Source of the DNA: Tissierellia bacterium
GTDB lineage: Bacteria; Bacillota; Clostridia; Tissierellales; Tepidimicrobiaceae
Direction of reading: 5' to 3'
Assembly (NCBI GenBank): GCA_012839745.1
Contig: DUMS01000086.1
Coordinates: 1 to 64,000 of the forward strand
DNA: 64,000 bases
Below, one piece after another: positions 34,277 to 43,044 of this stretch (position 1 is its first letter; every line of letters starts with the position of its first letter). The translations under genes and the position numbers were made by a program. Under the pieces are notes generated by a model. That model was given only the letters and a program-made list of their open reading frames with translations. It had not been told where the DNA came from and made no database searches.

Positions 34277-37234
34277 ATGAAAAAAGTTTTGTCCTTAGTC
34301 ACAGCACTGGTATTGCTATTGGGCACAATTCCTGTTTCTGCAGCTCCTTCTGAAAACAGCCTATATGAAGAAGCGGGCAAAATACTGAAAAACCTTGGAG
34401 TACTGCAGGGCTCGGAAAGCGGAGATTTAATGCTTGACCAGAAACTTAAAAGGCAGGATATGGTTGTTCTAATAAGCCGCCTTTATAATGAAGAAGATAT
34501 AGCCAGTAAATATCCGGTTAAAACCATATTTACCGATATAAAGGACGATTTTTACAAGCCATATATATACTGGGCAGTGGACAAGGGTCTTATTCAGGGT
34601 ACAGCACCCAATACCTTCGGATATACCACAAATGACAGCACCAAATATGATACAAAGGTCCAGCAGCTGCAGGCTGTATTGTTAAGAGCCTTGGGCTATG
34701 GAAGTGAAGTAAATGAATCCTACGATTCAGTTCCCAAACTGGCTGAAAGCAAAGGAATTATGAAAGGATTGTCGGTAGACAAAAATGACACCGTAACCAG
34801 AGGACTAATGGCTGCAATGACCTTAAATGCCTTAAAGACTAATATAAACGGGTATACAAACTATACACTGGCAGATAAGCTGAAGCTAAAAATACCTGGT
34901 ATATTGGTGGAAGTCAACCCTTTAATATACGCTAACACCCTTGTATTCGAGGGTGTTGCTCAGGGTACTGATGAGTTAAAGCTTGTATTAAAATCCCTTT
35001 CAGATGAATCCTCCTTCAGCGAAAGGTTTTACAATGTGGAACTGAAGGAAGATGGCAGATTTGAAATCACCATTGAAAACCTTGAAGGGGGAAAGTATGA
35101 ATACAGATTTACCATTGGGAGTTTGACCATTAAATCCGGCACAGTGGAAATTAAGGACCTTCCCTTCGAACTATCAGATATCACCGCCAGCAATCTAAAA
35201 GAAATATCCCTTAGTTTTACACAGCCCGTTGATGTGGAAACAAGCCAGTTTACAAGCAAATACTTTACCGATGCAGGCACAATTAAAGCCATACGCTTTG
35301 AAAACAGCAACAAAACAGTAAAGATTACATTAAATGAAACCATGACCAATCAAAATACATATAAAATATCCGTAAGCAGCATAAAGTCTGAAAAGGGCGA
35401 TGAAATAAGCATATACAACAGGGAATTTAAGGTTTTTGACAACACTCCCCCTGAAGTTAAGGAAGTAGTTCAACTGGGAAACAAGGGGCTTAAGATAATA
35501 GCCTCTGAGCCAATAAAAACCGCTAAAGCGGACAACTTCAAAATAGACGGCAAATCAGTAAAAGGTCAGGTTTCAGTAAACGATAATGTAATTACTTTAA
35601 TATATTCTTCTACATATTATGCACCAGGTGAAGGAACACATACTCTTAATGCCTCAGGCTTACTGGATTACGCCAATTTTCCAAGCATGGACAGGAATCT
35701 GTCCTTTAAGGTAGTTAAGGACACTGCACCACCTGAAGTAGTTAGTGTATCTGCCACTACAGAGGAGGCAATTATCCAGTTTGACGAGGACATAGACCCT
35801 GATTCAATAGTAAAAACCAACTTCTACTGGAAATCAGGTTCATCCAAGAAATATCCTGCAAATATCAAAGCCGCTGAAAACAAGCTGTTCCTAGATTTCA
35901 GCAGCAATAAGCTTCCAACAAGTGAAGTAACCATATCCATAAACAAGGTTAGGGATTATTCAGGCAATACATTAAATAATGAAGAAGTTAAAGTTAAACC
36001 TATACTTGATACAACTGCTCCTGAAGTAGTAGGGCTGGATGTATCAAATGACGGAAAGACCATAACAGTTTATTTCAGTAAAAATGTAAAGGGAAACAAC
36101 AGAAACAGCTATGACCTTAGGGATGAAAGGAACAATAGGATTCCTATAGGAAGAATAGAAGGCTCCGGAAGAGTATTTAAAATTATATTAGCCAATCCCC
36201 TTCCAGCAGGAACCAATACAATTACAATAGATAATATTGTGGACACAACAGCTTTGGAAAATAGGCTAATTCCATACAGGCAGGAAATATTCATGAAAGA
36301 TGTTGAAGTTCCCAGAATAACAAGCTATGCAGGAAAGGACAATATGATACTCTTAAGGTTCAGCAAGGAAATGGATATAGACACTGTATTTAACACATCC
36401 AACTATGTAATTAAGTTTAACAACCAGTATGCCTACCTGCCTGAAGAAACTGATTTCAGCCCACTGGAGGATGACCTGACCTATATACTGTACCTTCCAT
36501 CTGAAATAGATGGCAAAAAGGTGGAAATAGGAAAATCAGGCAACTTGGTGGAGCTGGATATAAGGGGGCTAAAGGGAGTAAATGGAGTAATGATGAATCC
36601 TGTTACACTAACATTTGACAGCACAACTGACGGAAAGGCCAATATGAAATCAGCAGAGCTTGTGGAGCCAGGCACCATAGTTGTAGCATTCGACCAGCCT
36701 ATAGTAGATGCTTCCGCCAGCGATTTCAGCATCCCTGGCATGACCATAATAGATGTGTATGTGGATTTCAGCGAAAAGGTAGTACTCTATCTGTATGAAG
36801 AGAATAAAACCTATATTGAAGGCAGCCTCACCATTAAAACTACAAACTCAATTGAAACCCATTTGGGAGCCAATGCAAAGGCATCATCCATTGGCATAGT
36901 GGACAGGGTTCCTCCAAGGATAGATGCAGAATCAGGGGAATTAACCCTTACAGGAAGATATATATACCTTCCCTTCACAGAGAAGTTGAAAAAGGAAATT
37001 GATATGCTGTATAAGGAAGACCTTATAATTGAAGTACTTGGGGAAGGCATTCTGGACAAATCCAAATATTCAACAGAACTTGACACGACAGGTACTAAAA
37101 TAAGAATAAAAATTGCAAATGATGTCAATATATCCAATGGCTTAATAGTAAGGCTTGTGGACAATCCAAAATACATCATGGATAACATGGGCAACATCGT
37201 ACAGTATGACGGCAATGAGTATTATACAGATTAG
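34277..37234 (+). CDS. Large SLH-domain surface protein with Ig-like repeats
   Basis: The track start at 34181 is too early. ATG 34277 has AAAGGAGAG upstream and opens a signal peptide (MKKVLSLVTALVLLLGTIPV), giving 985 residues. Residues about 25-210 hold SLH-like repeats (FTDIKDDFYKPYIYWAVDKG, IQGTAPNTFGY). The remainder is a series of beta-sandwich units of the SbsA/Big type, each opening with phrases like DTTAPEVVGLDVSNDGKTIT or DTAPPEVVSVSATTEEAIIQ. This is the layout of an S-layer or other major surface protein. It is convergent with the next SLH gene. The codon pattern resembles its neighbours. Confidence 0.88.
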   Translation: MKKVLSLVTALVLLLGTIPVSAAPSENSLYEEAGKILKNLGVLQGSESGDLMLDQKLKRQDMVVLISRLYNEEDIASKYPVKTIFTDIKDDFYKPYIYWAVDKGLIQGTAPNTFGYTTNDSTKYDTKVQQLQAVLLRALGYGSEVNESYDSVPKLAESKGIMKGLSVDKNDTVTRGLMAAMTLNALKTNINGYTNYTLADKLKLKIPGILVEVNPLIYANTLVFEGVAQGTDELKLVLKSLSDESSFSERFYNVELKEDGRFEITIENLEGGKYEYRFTIGSLTIKSGTVEIKDLPFELSDITASNLKEISLSFTQPVDVETSQFTSKYFTDAGTIKAIRFENSNKTVKITLNETMTNQNTYKISVSSIKSEKGDEISIYNREFKVFDNTPPEVKEVVQLGNKGLKIIASEPIKTAKADNFKIDGKSVKGQVSVNDNVITLIYSSTYYAPGEGTHTLNASGLLDYANFPSMDRNLSFKVVKDTAPPEVVSVSATTEEAIIQFDEDIDPDSIVKTNFYWKSGSSKKYPANIKAAENKLFLDFSSNKLPTSEVTISINKVRDYSGNTLNNEEVKVKPILDTTAPEVVGLDVSNDGKTITVYFSKNVKGNNRNSYDLRDERNNRIPIGRIEGSGRVFKIILANPLPAGTNTITIDNIVDTTALENRLIPYRQEIFMKDVEVPRITSYAGKDNMILLRFSKEMDIDTVFNTSNYVIKFNNQYAYLPEETDFSPLEDDLTYILYLPSEIDGKKVEIGKSGNLVELDIRGLKGVNGVMMNPVTLTFDSTTDGKANMKSAELVEPGTIVVAFDQPIVDASASDFSIPGMTIIDVYVDFSEKVVLYLYEENKTYIEGSLTIKTTNSIETHLGANAKASSIGIVDRVPPRIDAESGELTLTGRYIYLPFTEKLKKEIDMLYKEDLIIEVLGEGILDKSKYSTELDTTGTKIRIKIANDVNISNGLIVRLVDNPKYIMDNMGNIVQYDGNEYYTD

Positions 37235-37278
37235 CACAAATTGGCAACAAGGATCTCCTTATAAACATATAATTGCAG

Positions 37279-37310
37279 AAAAGGCAGAGGAAAATTTTCC
37301 TCTGCCTTTT
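37279..37310. terminator. Bidirectional terminator between convergent SLH genes
   Basis: AAAAGGCAGAGGAAAA followed directly by its exact complement gives a 16-bp inverted repeat with A/T tails on both sides. It lies 45 nt after the plus-strand gene and 13 nt after the minus-strand gene. Confidence 0.88.
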
Positions 37311-37322
37311 CACTTTATTATT

Positions 37323-39449
37323 CTACTTTATTATGTTGTAAATTCTATAAATGGTTGTAGCTGATTCAGCCCTTGTAGTATTGTCAGATGGATTAAACCT
37401 ATTGTTATCTCCAACCATTACCCTGGATTTTACTACCTTTGCTATGGCCAGCCTTGCCCAGTCTGGTATTTGATCCTTATCCAGGTAGCCAGCAAGCAAT
37501 GTGTCTATTTCATCCTCATCTACTTCTACATCTAATACATTGCTTAGTATTACAGCAATTTCTGCCCTTGTAATGTATTTGTCTGGCCTGAAGGTGCCAT
37601 CATCATATCCTTCAGCCAGTCCCAGCTTCTTCATGGTAGCCAGATAATCTGCATACCAGTCATTGGCTTTAACATCCTTGAACTCTCCATTGTATTTAAC
37701 CAGCTGAACTTCCAATCCCTTCAATATCATCTTGGAGAATTCTGCCCTGGTTACATTGTTTCCTGGCCTGAAGGTGCCATCACTATATCCATCTACTACG
37801 TTCTTGGCAGCCATTGACTCAATAAACAGCTTAGCCCAGTGGTTTTCTATATCGCTAAAGGTCTTATATGATTCAATTACCAGGTATTTGCTGAAGTGGC
37901 TTAATCTGATTATAATATGGTTGCCTGTTACCTTTCCGGTTACAAATTCCAGTGTGTTGTTTTCTTCATCAAGATAATACACTGCCAGCTTATCCCTGTT
38001 CCATAATCCTTTCAGTTCTATTTTAACAACAATAGGTGTCTTGAATTCATCTATTATGATTACATTGCCATTTCTTACTACCTCTAAGTACAGGTCTACA
38101 CCCATCCTTACTTCTTGGTCTTCTCCAGCCAATTCACTAACCAGTTCAGTAACATCTTCTGTCCTGAATACCACCTTGTCTCCTTTTTCTATACCAGCAG
38201 CATCCAATACATCAAATGGTACCAGTACTTCCACATCATCAAATACCAGATTTAATGAAACATTATTGTCAACTGCAGCTTTAATTAAATCATATGGAAA
38301 TTCAACGTTAATGCTTCCGCTTTTCACTCCGCTTAAATTGATATTTAATACGGCTTCTCTATCCTTTCCTGCTTCACTTCTCAGTTTTTCCACTGTTCTA
38401 ACTGCTGTTCTAGAATCCAATGAAACATATGCAGTCTGTTCCCTAACGCTTACATTCACTTGTTCATTTCCTAAGGTTGCTGATGCAGGCATATTTTTAT
38501 CTTCTGGAACTGTTACTTCAGGTAACTGTGGTTCAGAAGGTACAGGTACTCCGCCACCTGGTGCTGGAGGTGTTGGAGGTGTTGGCTCTGTATAGGAAAT
38601 GTAGTTTCCTTCAGATACTATATTCTTGATGATTCCGGCAATCTGCTTGTCGGAAAGGCCTGCTTTTTCCTTTACCACTGGCTTAATGGTTTCATAATAA
38701 TTCTCAGCTTCCTCAATAATGCCATCCATAACAGCTGACAGCTGGCTTAATGTAAAGGATTCTGTAAGCTTGTATTCATCATTGGCTATATATTTATCTT
38801 CAATGCTTTCAATTGCCTGGTATAGCCCATTCTTATCAACGCTGAAATCTAAATCAGGATTTGTATTGGTTTCTTTAACTATTAGATTATCCAGTACAGC
38901 TTTGGTTAAATCCAGGGATAGCTCAAGTAATCCATAATTTGATCGGTACTCTTCCTTTAATTGAGCTTTTATAGTTCTTATTTCATCTGAAAATTCACCT
39001 GATATGGAATCCTTTAATGCCCTTATGGTAATATCCCATTCATCTGGTTTTGCTTTTGTATTGCTCTTAAAGCTGTTTAATATGGTTCTTAAGTTTTCGT
39101 TATAGTCGTCTTCCCAGTCAAATACGATATCTTTAAGATTATTTACATTTTCTCTGGAAACATAGTATTTGCCATATAAAAACTGTTTAAGTTCTTCATT
39201 TTTGTTTATTTCATCATATACGCTATTTATGAAGTCACTTACATAGCCTTTTCCTTTTAACTCATCCCTTATGTCAAACAATTCATCTACTGTAATAAGG
39301 TCAGTTTCCCTAAAGGCCTTGCCCAATCTGCTGCTATAGAACCTGTTATATAGCTTGTCCAGATTGCTTTCTTCAGCATATCCACCTATTGGTGCCAATA
39401 GGCTAAATACCAATGCCAGTATAATGGCCAATGAAATGCTCTTTTTCAC
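37323..39449 (-). CDS. SLH-domain protein with three C-terminal SLH repeats
   Basis: The 708-residue exported protein starts with a signal peptide (SISLAIILALVFSLLAPIGG), then a helical region (about 30-275) and a proline-rich linker (PTPPTPPAPGGGVPVP). A beta-rich domain follows (about 310-540), then three SLH repeats: FSDIENHWAKLFIESMAAKN, FKDVKANDWYADYLATMKKL and YLDKDQIPDWARLAIAKVVK. The repeats should attach it to pyruvylated wall polymer. It is the last gene of the co-directional polysaccharide operon, 11 nt after another SLH gene. Specific function unknown. Confidence 0.88.
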   Translation of the reverse strand: MKKSISLAIILALVFSLLAPIGGYAEESNLDKLYNRFYSSRLGKAFRETDLITVDELFDIRDELKGKGYVSDFINSVYDEINKNEELKQFLYGKYYVSRENVNNLKDIVFDWEDDYNENLRTILNSFKSNTKAKPDEWDITIRALKDSISGEFSDEIRTIKAQLKEEYRSNYGLLELSLDLTKAVLDNLIVKETNTNPDLDFSVDKNGLYQAIESIEDKYIANDEYKLTESFTLSQLSAVMDGIIEEAENYYETIKPVVKEKAGLSDKQIAGIIKNIVSEGNYISYTEPTPPTPPAPGGGVPVPSEPQLPEVTVPEDKNMPASATLGNEQVNVSVREQTAYVSLDSRTAVRTVEKLRSEAGKDREAVLNINLSGVKSGSINVEFPYDLIKAAVDNNVSLNLVFDDVEVLVPFDVLDAAGIEKGDKVVFRTEDVTELVSELAGEDQEVRMGVDLYLEVVRNGNVIIIDEFKTPIVVKIELKGLWNRDKLAVYYLDEENNTLEFVTGKVTGNHIIIRLSHFSKYLVIESYKTFSDIENHWAKLFIESMAAKNVVDGYSDGTFRPGNNVTRAEFSKMILKGLEVQLVKYNGEFKDVKANDWYADYLATMKKLGLAEGYDDGTFRPDKYITRAEIAVILSNVLDVEVDEDEIDTLLAGYLDKDQIPDWARLAIAKVVKSRVMVGDNNRFNPSDNTTRAESATTIYRIYNIIK

Positions 39450-39460
39450 AATATCCCTCC

Positions 39461-40531
39461 TTAATTATAAGACAAATTCCCTTTTTCCTTTAATATGTCA
39501 TAAAGCCTTCTTATTGTATTGGCTGCTTCCCCTCTTAATGCAAACTCCCTTGGAGCTAGTTCAGTTTCTGTTCTTCCTTCTATAAGTCCGTATTTTACAC
39601 CGTAGAACAGGTATTCTCTTGCCCAGTCAGATATTTTACTGCTGTCTAAATACATGGCTACATCCAATCCTGAAGGATTGATGCTGTGGAGTATTCCCTT
39701 GTTTTCCAGGATGCTTACTATAATCTTCACCATTTCTTCCCTTGTGATATACCTATTAGGTGCAAATGTGGCCCTGTTTACACCCTCTATAATCTTGTTG
39801 TCATAGGCAGCCTTTACAAATTCATAATACCAGCTGTCCTTCTTAACATCCTCAAAGGGGAGCTGTGATTTCTCATCCAATGGCAGCTTCAATAATCTTA
39901 CAATTAAAGTTGTAAATTCTGCCCTTGTAAGATTACCATCTGGGTCATATATCTCCTTGGTCCTGCCTTCAATAATCCCTCTTTGGGCCAGGTAGATGAT
40001 ATCCTTCTCGTAGCGGTGGTTTGCAATATCCTTGAAATGCACTTCAAGAAGTTTCTCCTGATTTTCCTCTCCTTTAGTTCCATTTTGGGAACTTCCTCCT
40101 GGAGCAACGCCACCACCTGTATTATTCCTCTCCTCTACCTGCTTGATAAGAGCCCTGATGCCATCTGCGTTGCCAGATTCAAGATATCCCAAAAGCCTGA
40201 ATTTATCTACCTTAGTCCAGCTCTTAAGCTTAATAAGTTCTGATTTCACATCATCCAGAGTATAGCCTTTTGACTCTATTAATCTGATGTGCTCATCTGT
40301 TACGAATAGGTCTATATCATTTACCAATTCATCTATTCCGTTTTCATCATCGTTAAAGTAGATTTCCAGAATGTTTACTGCATTTTTCCTTGTCTCCCTG
40401 CTGACTTTGGTCAGCTCCTTAAGAAATACCTCCAGTGCTCCCTCATCTATATCCTCTGCAAAGGAGATACTTGAAACCAAACAGGCTAAGATAACAACAA
40501 ATAATATGATCTTTTTAATGCTGTTTTTCAT
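39461..40531 (-). CDS. SLH-domain protein coupled to the cps genes
   Basis: The 356-residue protein has a signal peptide (IKKIILFVVILACLVSSISF), a helical N-terminal domain (to about 130), a glycine/serine linker (NNTGGGVAPGGSSQNG) and three SLH repeats (FKDIANHRYEKDIIYLAQRG, FEDVKKDSWYYEFVKAAYDN, YLDSSKISDWAREYLFYGVK). Its ATG overlaps the TGA of cpsB (ATGA), with GGAGGTG inside cpsB, so it is translationally coupled to polysaccharide genes. That linkage supports a wall-attachment role tied to polymer synthesis (inference). Confidence 0.88.
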   Translation of the reverse strand: MKNSIKKIILFVVILACLVSSISFAEDIDEGALEVFLKELTKVSRETRKNAVNILEIYFNDDENGIDELVNDIDLFVTDEHIRLIESKGYTLDDVKSELIKLKSWTKVDKFRLLGYLESGNADGIRALIKQVEERNNTGGGVAPGGSSQNGTKGEENQEKLLEVHFKDIANHRYEKDIIYLAQRGIIEGRTKEIYDPDGNLTRAEFTTLIVRLLKLPLDEKSQLPFEDVKKDSWYYEFVKAAYDNKIIEGVNRATFAPNRYITREEMVKIIVSILENKGILHSINPSGLDVAMYLDSSKISDWAREYLFYGVKYGLIEGRTETELAPREFALRGEAANTIRRLYDILKEKGNLSYN

Positions 40532-41328
40532 TTGTCACCTCCTAGGTTTAGCTTTGATTTTAAAAAATATAAAAAGCTTCTTTGCTTTTTATACTGAATT
40601 GGAGAATCAACTTCTATTGGCTTATTATCAAGAATGCACTGGCTGTTTATATTGGTTATCCTGTCAAGGGTTTCCAGGTCTGTGAAACTTTTCAGTATTT
40701 CAATGCTCCTCTTAATTTTGGAAGCCATTCCATGGGGCATGTGGATGTCAGTGCCAACAAAGTGTATCATATTATGCTTTAAAAGTATTTCCCCTGTAGA
40801 TTTTACCTCTTCCCCATACATGCCTTCCAGGCTGGGCAAATTCAACTGTGCCAAAGCTCCCTTTGTTATCAGGTCGTATAGAATATTCGGATTCTCCACT
40901 ATCCTTGCATTCCTTTCCGGATGGGCAATTACTGGTACATAGCCTTTAAGCAACAGCTGATAGATTAGCTGCTCTATATATAAAGGTATATCAAGCATAG
41001 GCAATTCAATCAATAGATATCTGGAACTATTTAGGCTTGATATTAAGCCATCCTTGAGATACTTTAGCACATCCATGGTAACATATATTTCATTACCCAG
41101 ATATACCCTAAGGTTAATCCCATTATCAGCAAGGGCTTCATTCAATCTGTCTAAAATGGCTGAATTTTTCTCCTTTGTGCTGCTGTTGGTTCCCTCTATG
41201 AAATGAGGAGTTGCTATTGCCTTTTCTACTCCATTTTCCTCATATATTCTGGCAATTTCTATAGCCTCTTCAATATCCTCTGCTCCATCATCCACCATGG
41301 GCAGTATATGGCTATGAACATCTATCAT
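40528..41328 (-). CDS. cpsB: CpsB/CapC-type PHP phosphotyrosine phosphatase
   Basis: The 266-residue manganese-dependent phosphatase has the PHP metal motif MIDVHSHILPMVDDGAED at its N-terminus, then EKAIATPHFIEG, VIAHPERNAR and VGTDIHMPHG. It dephosphorylates the tyrosine-rich tail of the CpsD kinase to control polymer length and export. The track start at 41379 lies inside cpsD. ATG 41328 leaves 7 nt after cpsD and has GAGGAAG upstream. Order wzz-cpsD-cpsB is classical for Gram-positive capsule control. Confidence 0.93.
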   Translation of the reverse strand: MIDVHSHILPMVDDGAEDIEEAIEIARIYEENGVEKAIATPHFIEGTNSSTKEKNSAILDRLNEALADNGINLRVYLGNEIYVTMDVLKYLKDGLISSLNSSRYLLIELPMLDIPLYIEQLIYQLLLKGYVPVIAHPERNARIVENPNILYDLITKGALAQLNLPSLEGMYGEEVKSTGEILLKHNMIHFVGTDIHMPHGMASKIKRSIEILKSFTDLETLDRITNINSQCILDNKPIEVDSPIQYKKQRSFLYFLKSKLNLGGDK

Positions 41329-41335
41329 TGGCTGT

Positions 41336-42064
41336 TCACTTCCTCTTTCTCCTCTTCCTCCTGGGTTCATCGCTTGCATAATAATATGAATAATACTGAT
41401 GATAATGGTATCTGTAATACCTGCTTCCAGTCATAGGCACTTTGTTGAGTACAACGCCGAGAATATTTGCATTGACCTTATCAAGGGATTCCTTGGCCAG
41501 TTTAGCCACATCAATATCAGTTTCTCCAACAGCGCATACAAAAATTGTACCATCAACAAGGGTGGACAGTATTGCACTATCGGTAACCATTCCAATAGGT
41601 GGGGAATCAAATATTACCATATCAAATTTTTCAACTATGCTTTCAACAAAGCTTTTCATCTTGTGGGAGCCTAAAAGTTCAGCAGGATTTGGTGGAATTG
41701 GCCCTGAACTTAATACATAAAGTCCCTCTATGTCAGGGAAGTTATATAACGCCTCTTCAACCCCCACGTTCTCAACTAGTATATTTGTAAGTCCCTTTGC
41801 ACCATCCATATTGAATGTCTTATTTAATACAGGCTTTCTCAAATCAGCATCAACTAATAGAACCCTTTTACCTGATTGGGCTATTGTAGCTGCAATATTT
41901 ATGGCAACGGTACTTTTGCCCTCATTTGGAGCTGAAGAGGTAATTACCATGCTTCTAATGGGCTTATCAATGCTTGAAAACTGAATGTTTGTCCTTAAAG
42001 TTCTAAATGCCTCTGATACAGGCGATTTTGGATTGGATATGGAAAATATCTTTGAGCCTCTCAT
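41336..42064 (-). CDS. cpsD: Bacterial tyrosine (BY) kinase of polysaccharide synthesis
   Basis: The 242-residue BY-kinase has Walker A SSAPNEGKSTVA, Walker A' LLVDADLRKP, Walker B MVIFDSPPIG and a tyrosine cluster at the C-terminus (SRYYRYHYHQYYSYYY) that is autophosphorylated. It needs the membrane activator encoded by the preceding gene. Together with CpsB it cycles phosphorylation to set polymer chain length. It is 22 nt downstream of the wzz-like gene. Confidence 0.95.
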   Translation of the reverse strand: MRGSKIFSISNPKSPVSEAFRTLRTNIQFSSIDKPIRSMVITSSAPNEGKSTVAINIAATIAQSGKRVLLVDADLRKPVLNKTFNMDGAKGLTNILVENVGVEEALYNFPDIEGLYVLSSGPIPPNPAELLGSHKMKSFVESIVEKFDMVIFDSPPIGMVTDSAILSTLVDGTIFVCAVGETDIDVAKLAKESLDKVNANILGVVLNKVPMTGSRYYRYHYHQYYSYYYASDEPRRKRRKRK

Positions 42065-42086
42065 ATTATCACCTCAACTTCTGCTT

Positions 42087-42770
42087 TTACTTATCTGCTT
42101 GTGGTATAGTACCAATTATGGTAATTCCTAAATGCTTTGCTACATCATCTGGCGTCTTGATGGTATTATCAAGGTATTCTAACAGGAATACCAGAAATAC
42201 TCCTATCATTAATCCCAATACTCCCGCAATGGCCATATTTAGCATTGGCTTAGGGCTTATTGGATTTAACGAAATCTGTGCCTCATCGATTACCTGAACA
42301 TTTTCAACCATCATTATGTTCTTTACGCTTTCCATAAAAACTTGTGCAGTTTCATTTGCTATTTTCTGAGCCAATTCAGGGTCAGTATCCTTTACCTGAA
42401 TCTTTATTATTTCAGTATTATTTACCAGGTTTACACTTACCTTGCTGCCAAAGGTTTCATAGGACATGTCCAAATTCAGGTTTGCAATTACCTGATCGGC
42501 AACCTTCCTGCTCTTTACCAGTTCCCCATATGTAGAGACCAGCTTTTGATTGAGAAGTATATCGTTATATTCCAGTTTATTATCACTTTGATAATCCTTT
42601 GGCTTTCCCACCATTAAAGTGGTAAAGGTCTGATATACCGGTTCCAATAAATAGAAACTGACCACAGCACTTGCTCCTACTGCCACAACTGTTAATAAAA
42701 CTATTAACCACAATCTCTTCCTGATTATAAGAAAGAGTTCCCTTAAACTTATTTCATCCAATACTATCAC
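42087..42770 (-). CDS. Wzz/CapA-type chain-length regulator and kinase activator
   Basis: The 227-residue membrane protein has two TM helices, near residues 20-40 (LWLIVLLTVVAVGASAVVSF) and 180-205 (MAIAGVLGLMIGVFLVFLLE). The latter is preceded by the proline motif (LNPISPKPM) that is typical of polysaccharide co-polymerases. The outer loop lies between. The C-terminal tail contacts and activates the cytoplasmic kinase CpsD. The start could be GTG 42770 or TTG 42761, the latter with better spacing from AGAGGTG. It begins the operon, behind a promoter at 42822..42850. Confidence 0.92.
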   Translation of the reverse strand: MIVLDEISLRELFLIIRKRLWLIVLLTVVAVGASAVVSFYLLEPVYQTFTTLMVGKPKDYQSDNKLEYNDILLNQKLVSTYGELVKSRKVADQVIANLNLDMSYETFGSKVSVNLVNNTEIIKIQVKDTDPELAQKIANETAQVFMESVKNIMMVENVQVIDEAQISLNPISPKPMLNMAIAGVLGLMIGVFLVFLLEYLDNTIKTPDDVAKHLGITIIGTIPQADK

Positions 42771-42821
42771 CTCTTTAAATTGTGTCTTTTTTCCTACTCC
42801 TATTTCTTATATAATTATTGT

Positions 42822-42850
42822 ATAATATATTTTGCGACAAGTCTCTACAA
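42822..42850 (-). promoter_or_regulatory. Probable promoter of the wzz-cpsD-cpsB-SLH operon
   Basis: On the minus strand, TTGTAG, a 17-nt spacer and TATTAT lie about 50-60 nt before wzz. A plus-strand TATAAT (42821..42826) overlaps its -10, so transcription toward the small membrane-protein gene may compete. Confidence 0.5.
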
Positions 42851-42870
42851 AATTCTGAGGAGGAATGACA

Positions 42871-43044
42871 TTGTTCTTCAAAGCAATATACAAAATACTA
42901 AAAAGAAAAAAAGTTGATGGCTATTATAATTCTGATTACATAATTTCTCATAAAGAGAAGGAGAGTTTATTGATTGGAGCAAGCATTTTAATTGTGCCGA
43001 TAATAATAGTCATTATTCTCATAAGTATTAATCAATTATCATGA
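42871..43044 (+). CDS. Small single-span membrane protein, not in the ORF track
   Basis: This is a 57-codon frame below the track's length cut. GAGGAGG lies 7 nt before a TTG start (42871), and TATAAT at 42821 could be its -10. The product begins with a basic amphipathic stretch (FFKAIYKILKRKKVDGYYNS) and ends in one strong membrane helix (LLIGASILIVPIIIVIILIS). An ATG at 42865 in the same frame is too close to the ribosome site. It is convergent with, and overlaps by 13 nt, the end of the sugar-nucleotide enzyme gene, and is divergent from wzz. It could regulate or anchor polysaccharide machinery. No family is recognised. Confidence 0.6.
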   Translation: MFFKAIYKILKRKKVDGYYNSDYIISHKEKESLLIGASILIVPIIIVIILISINQLS

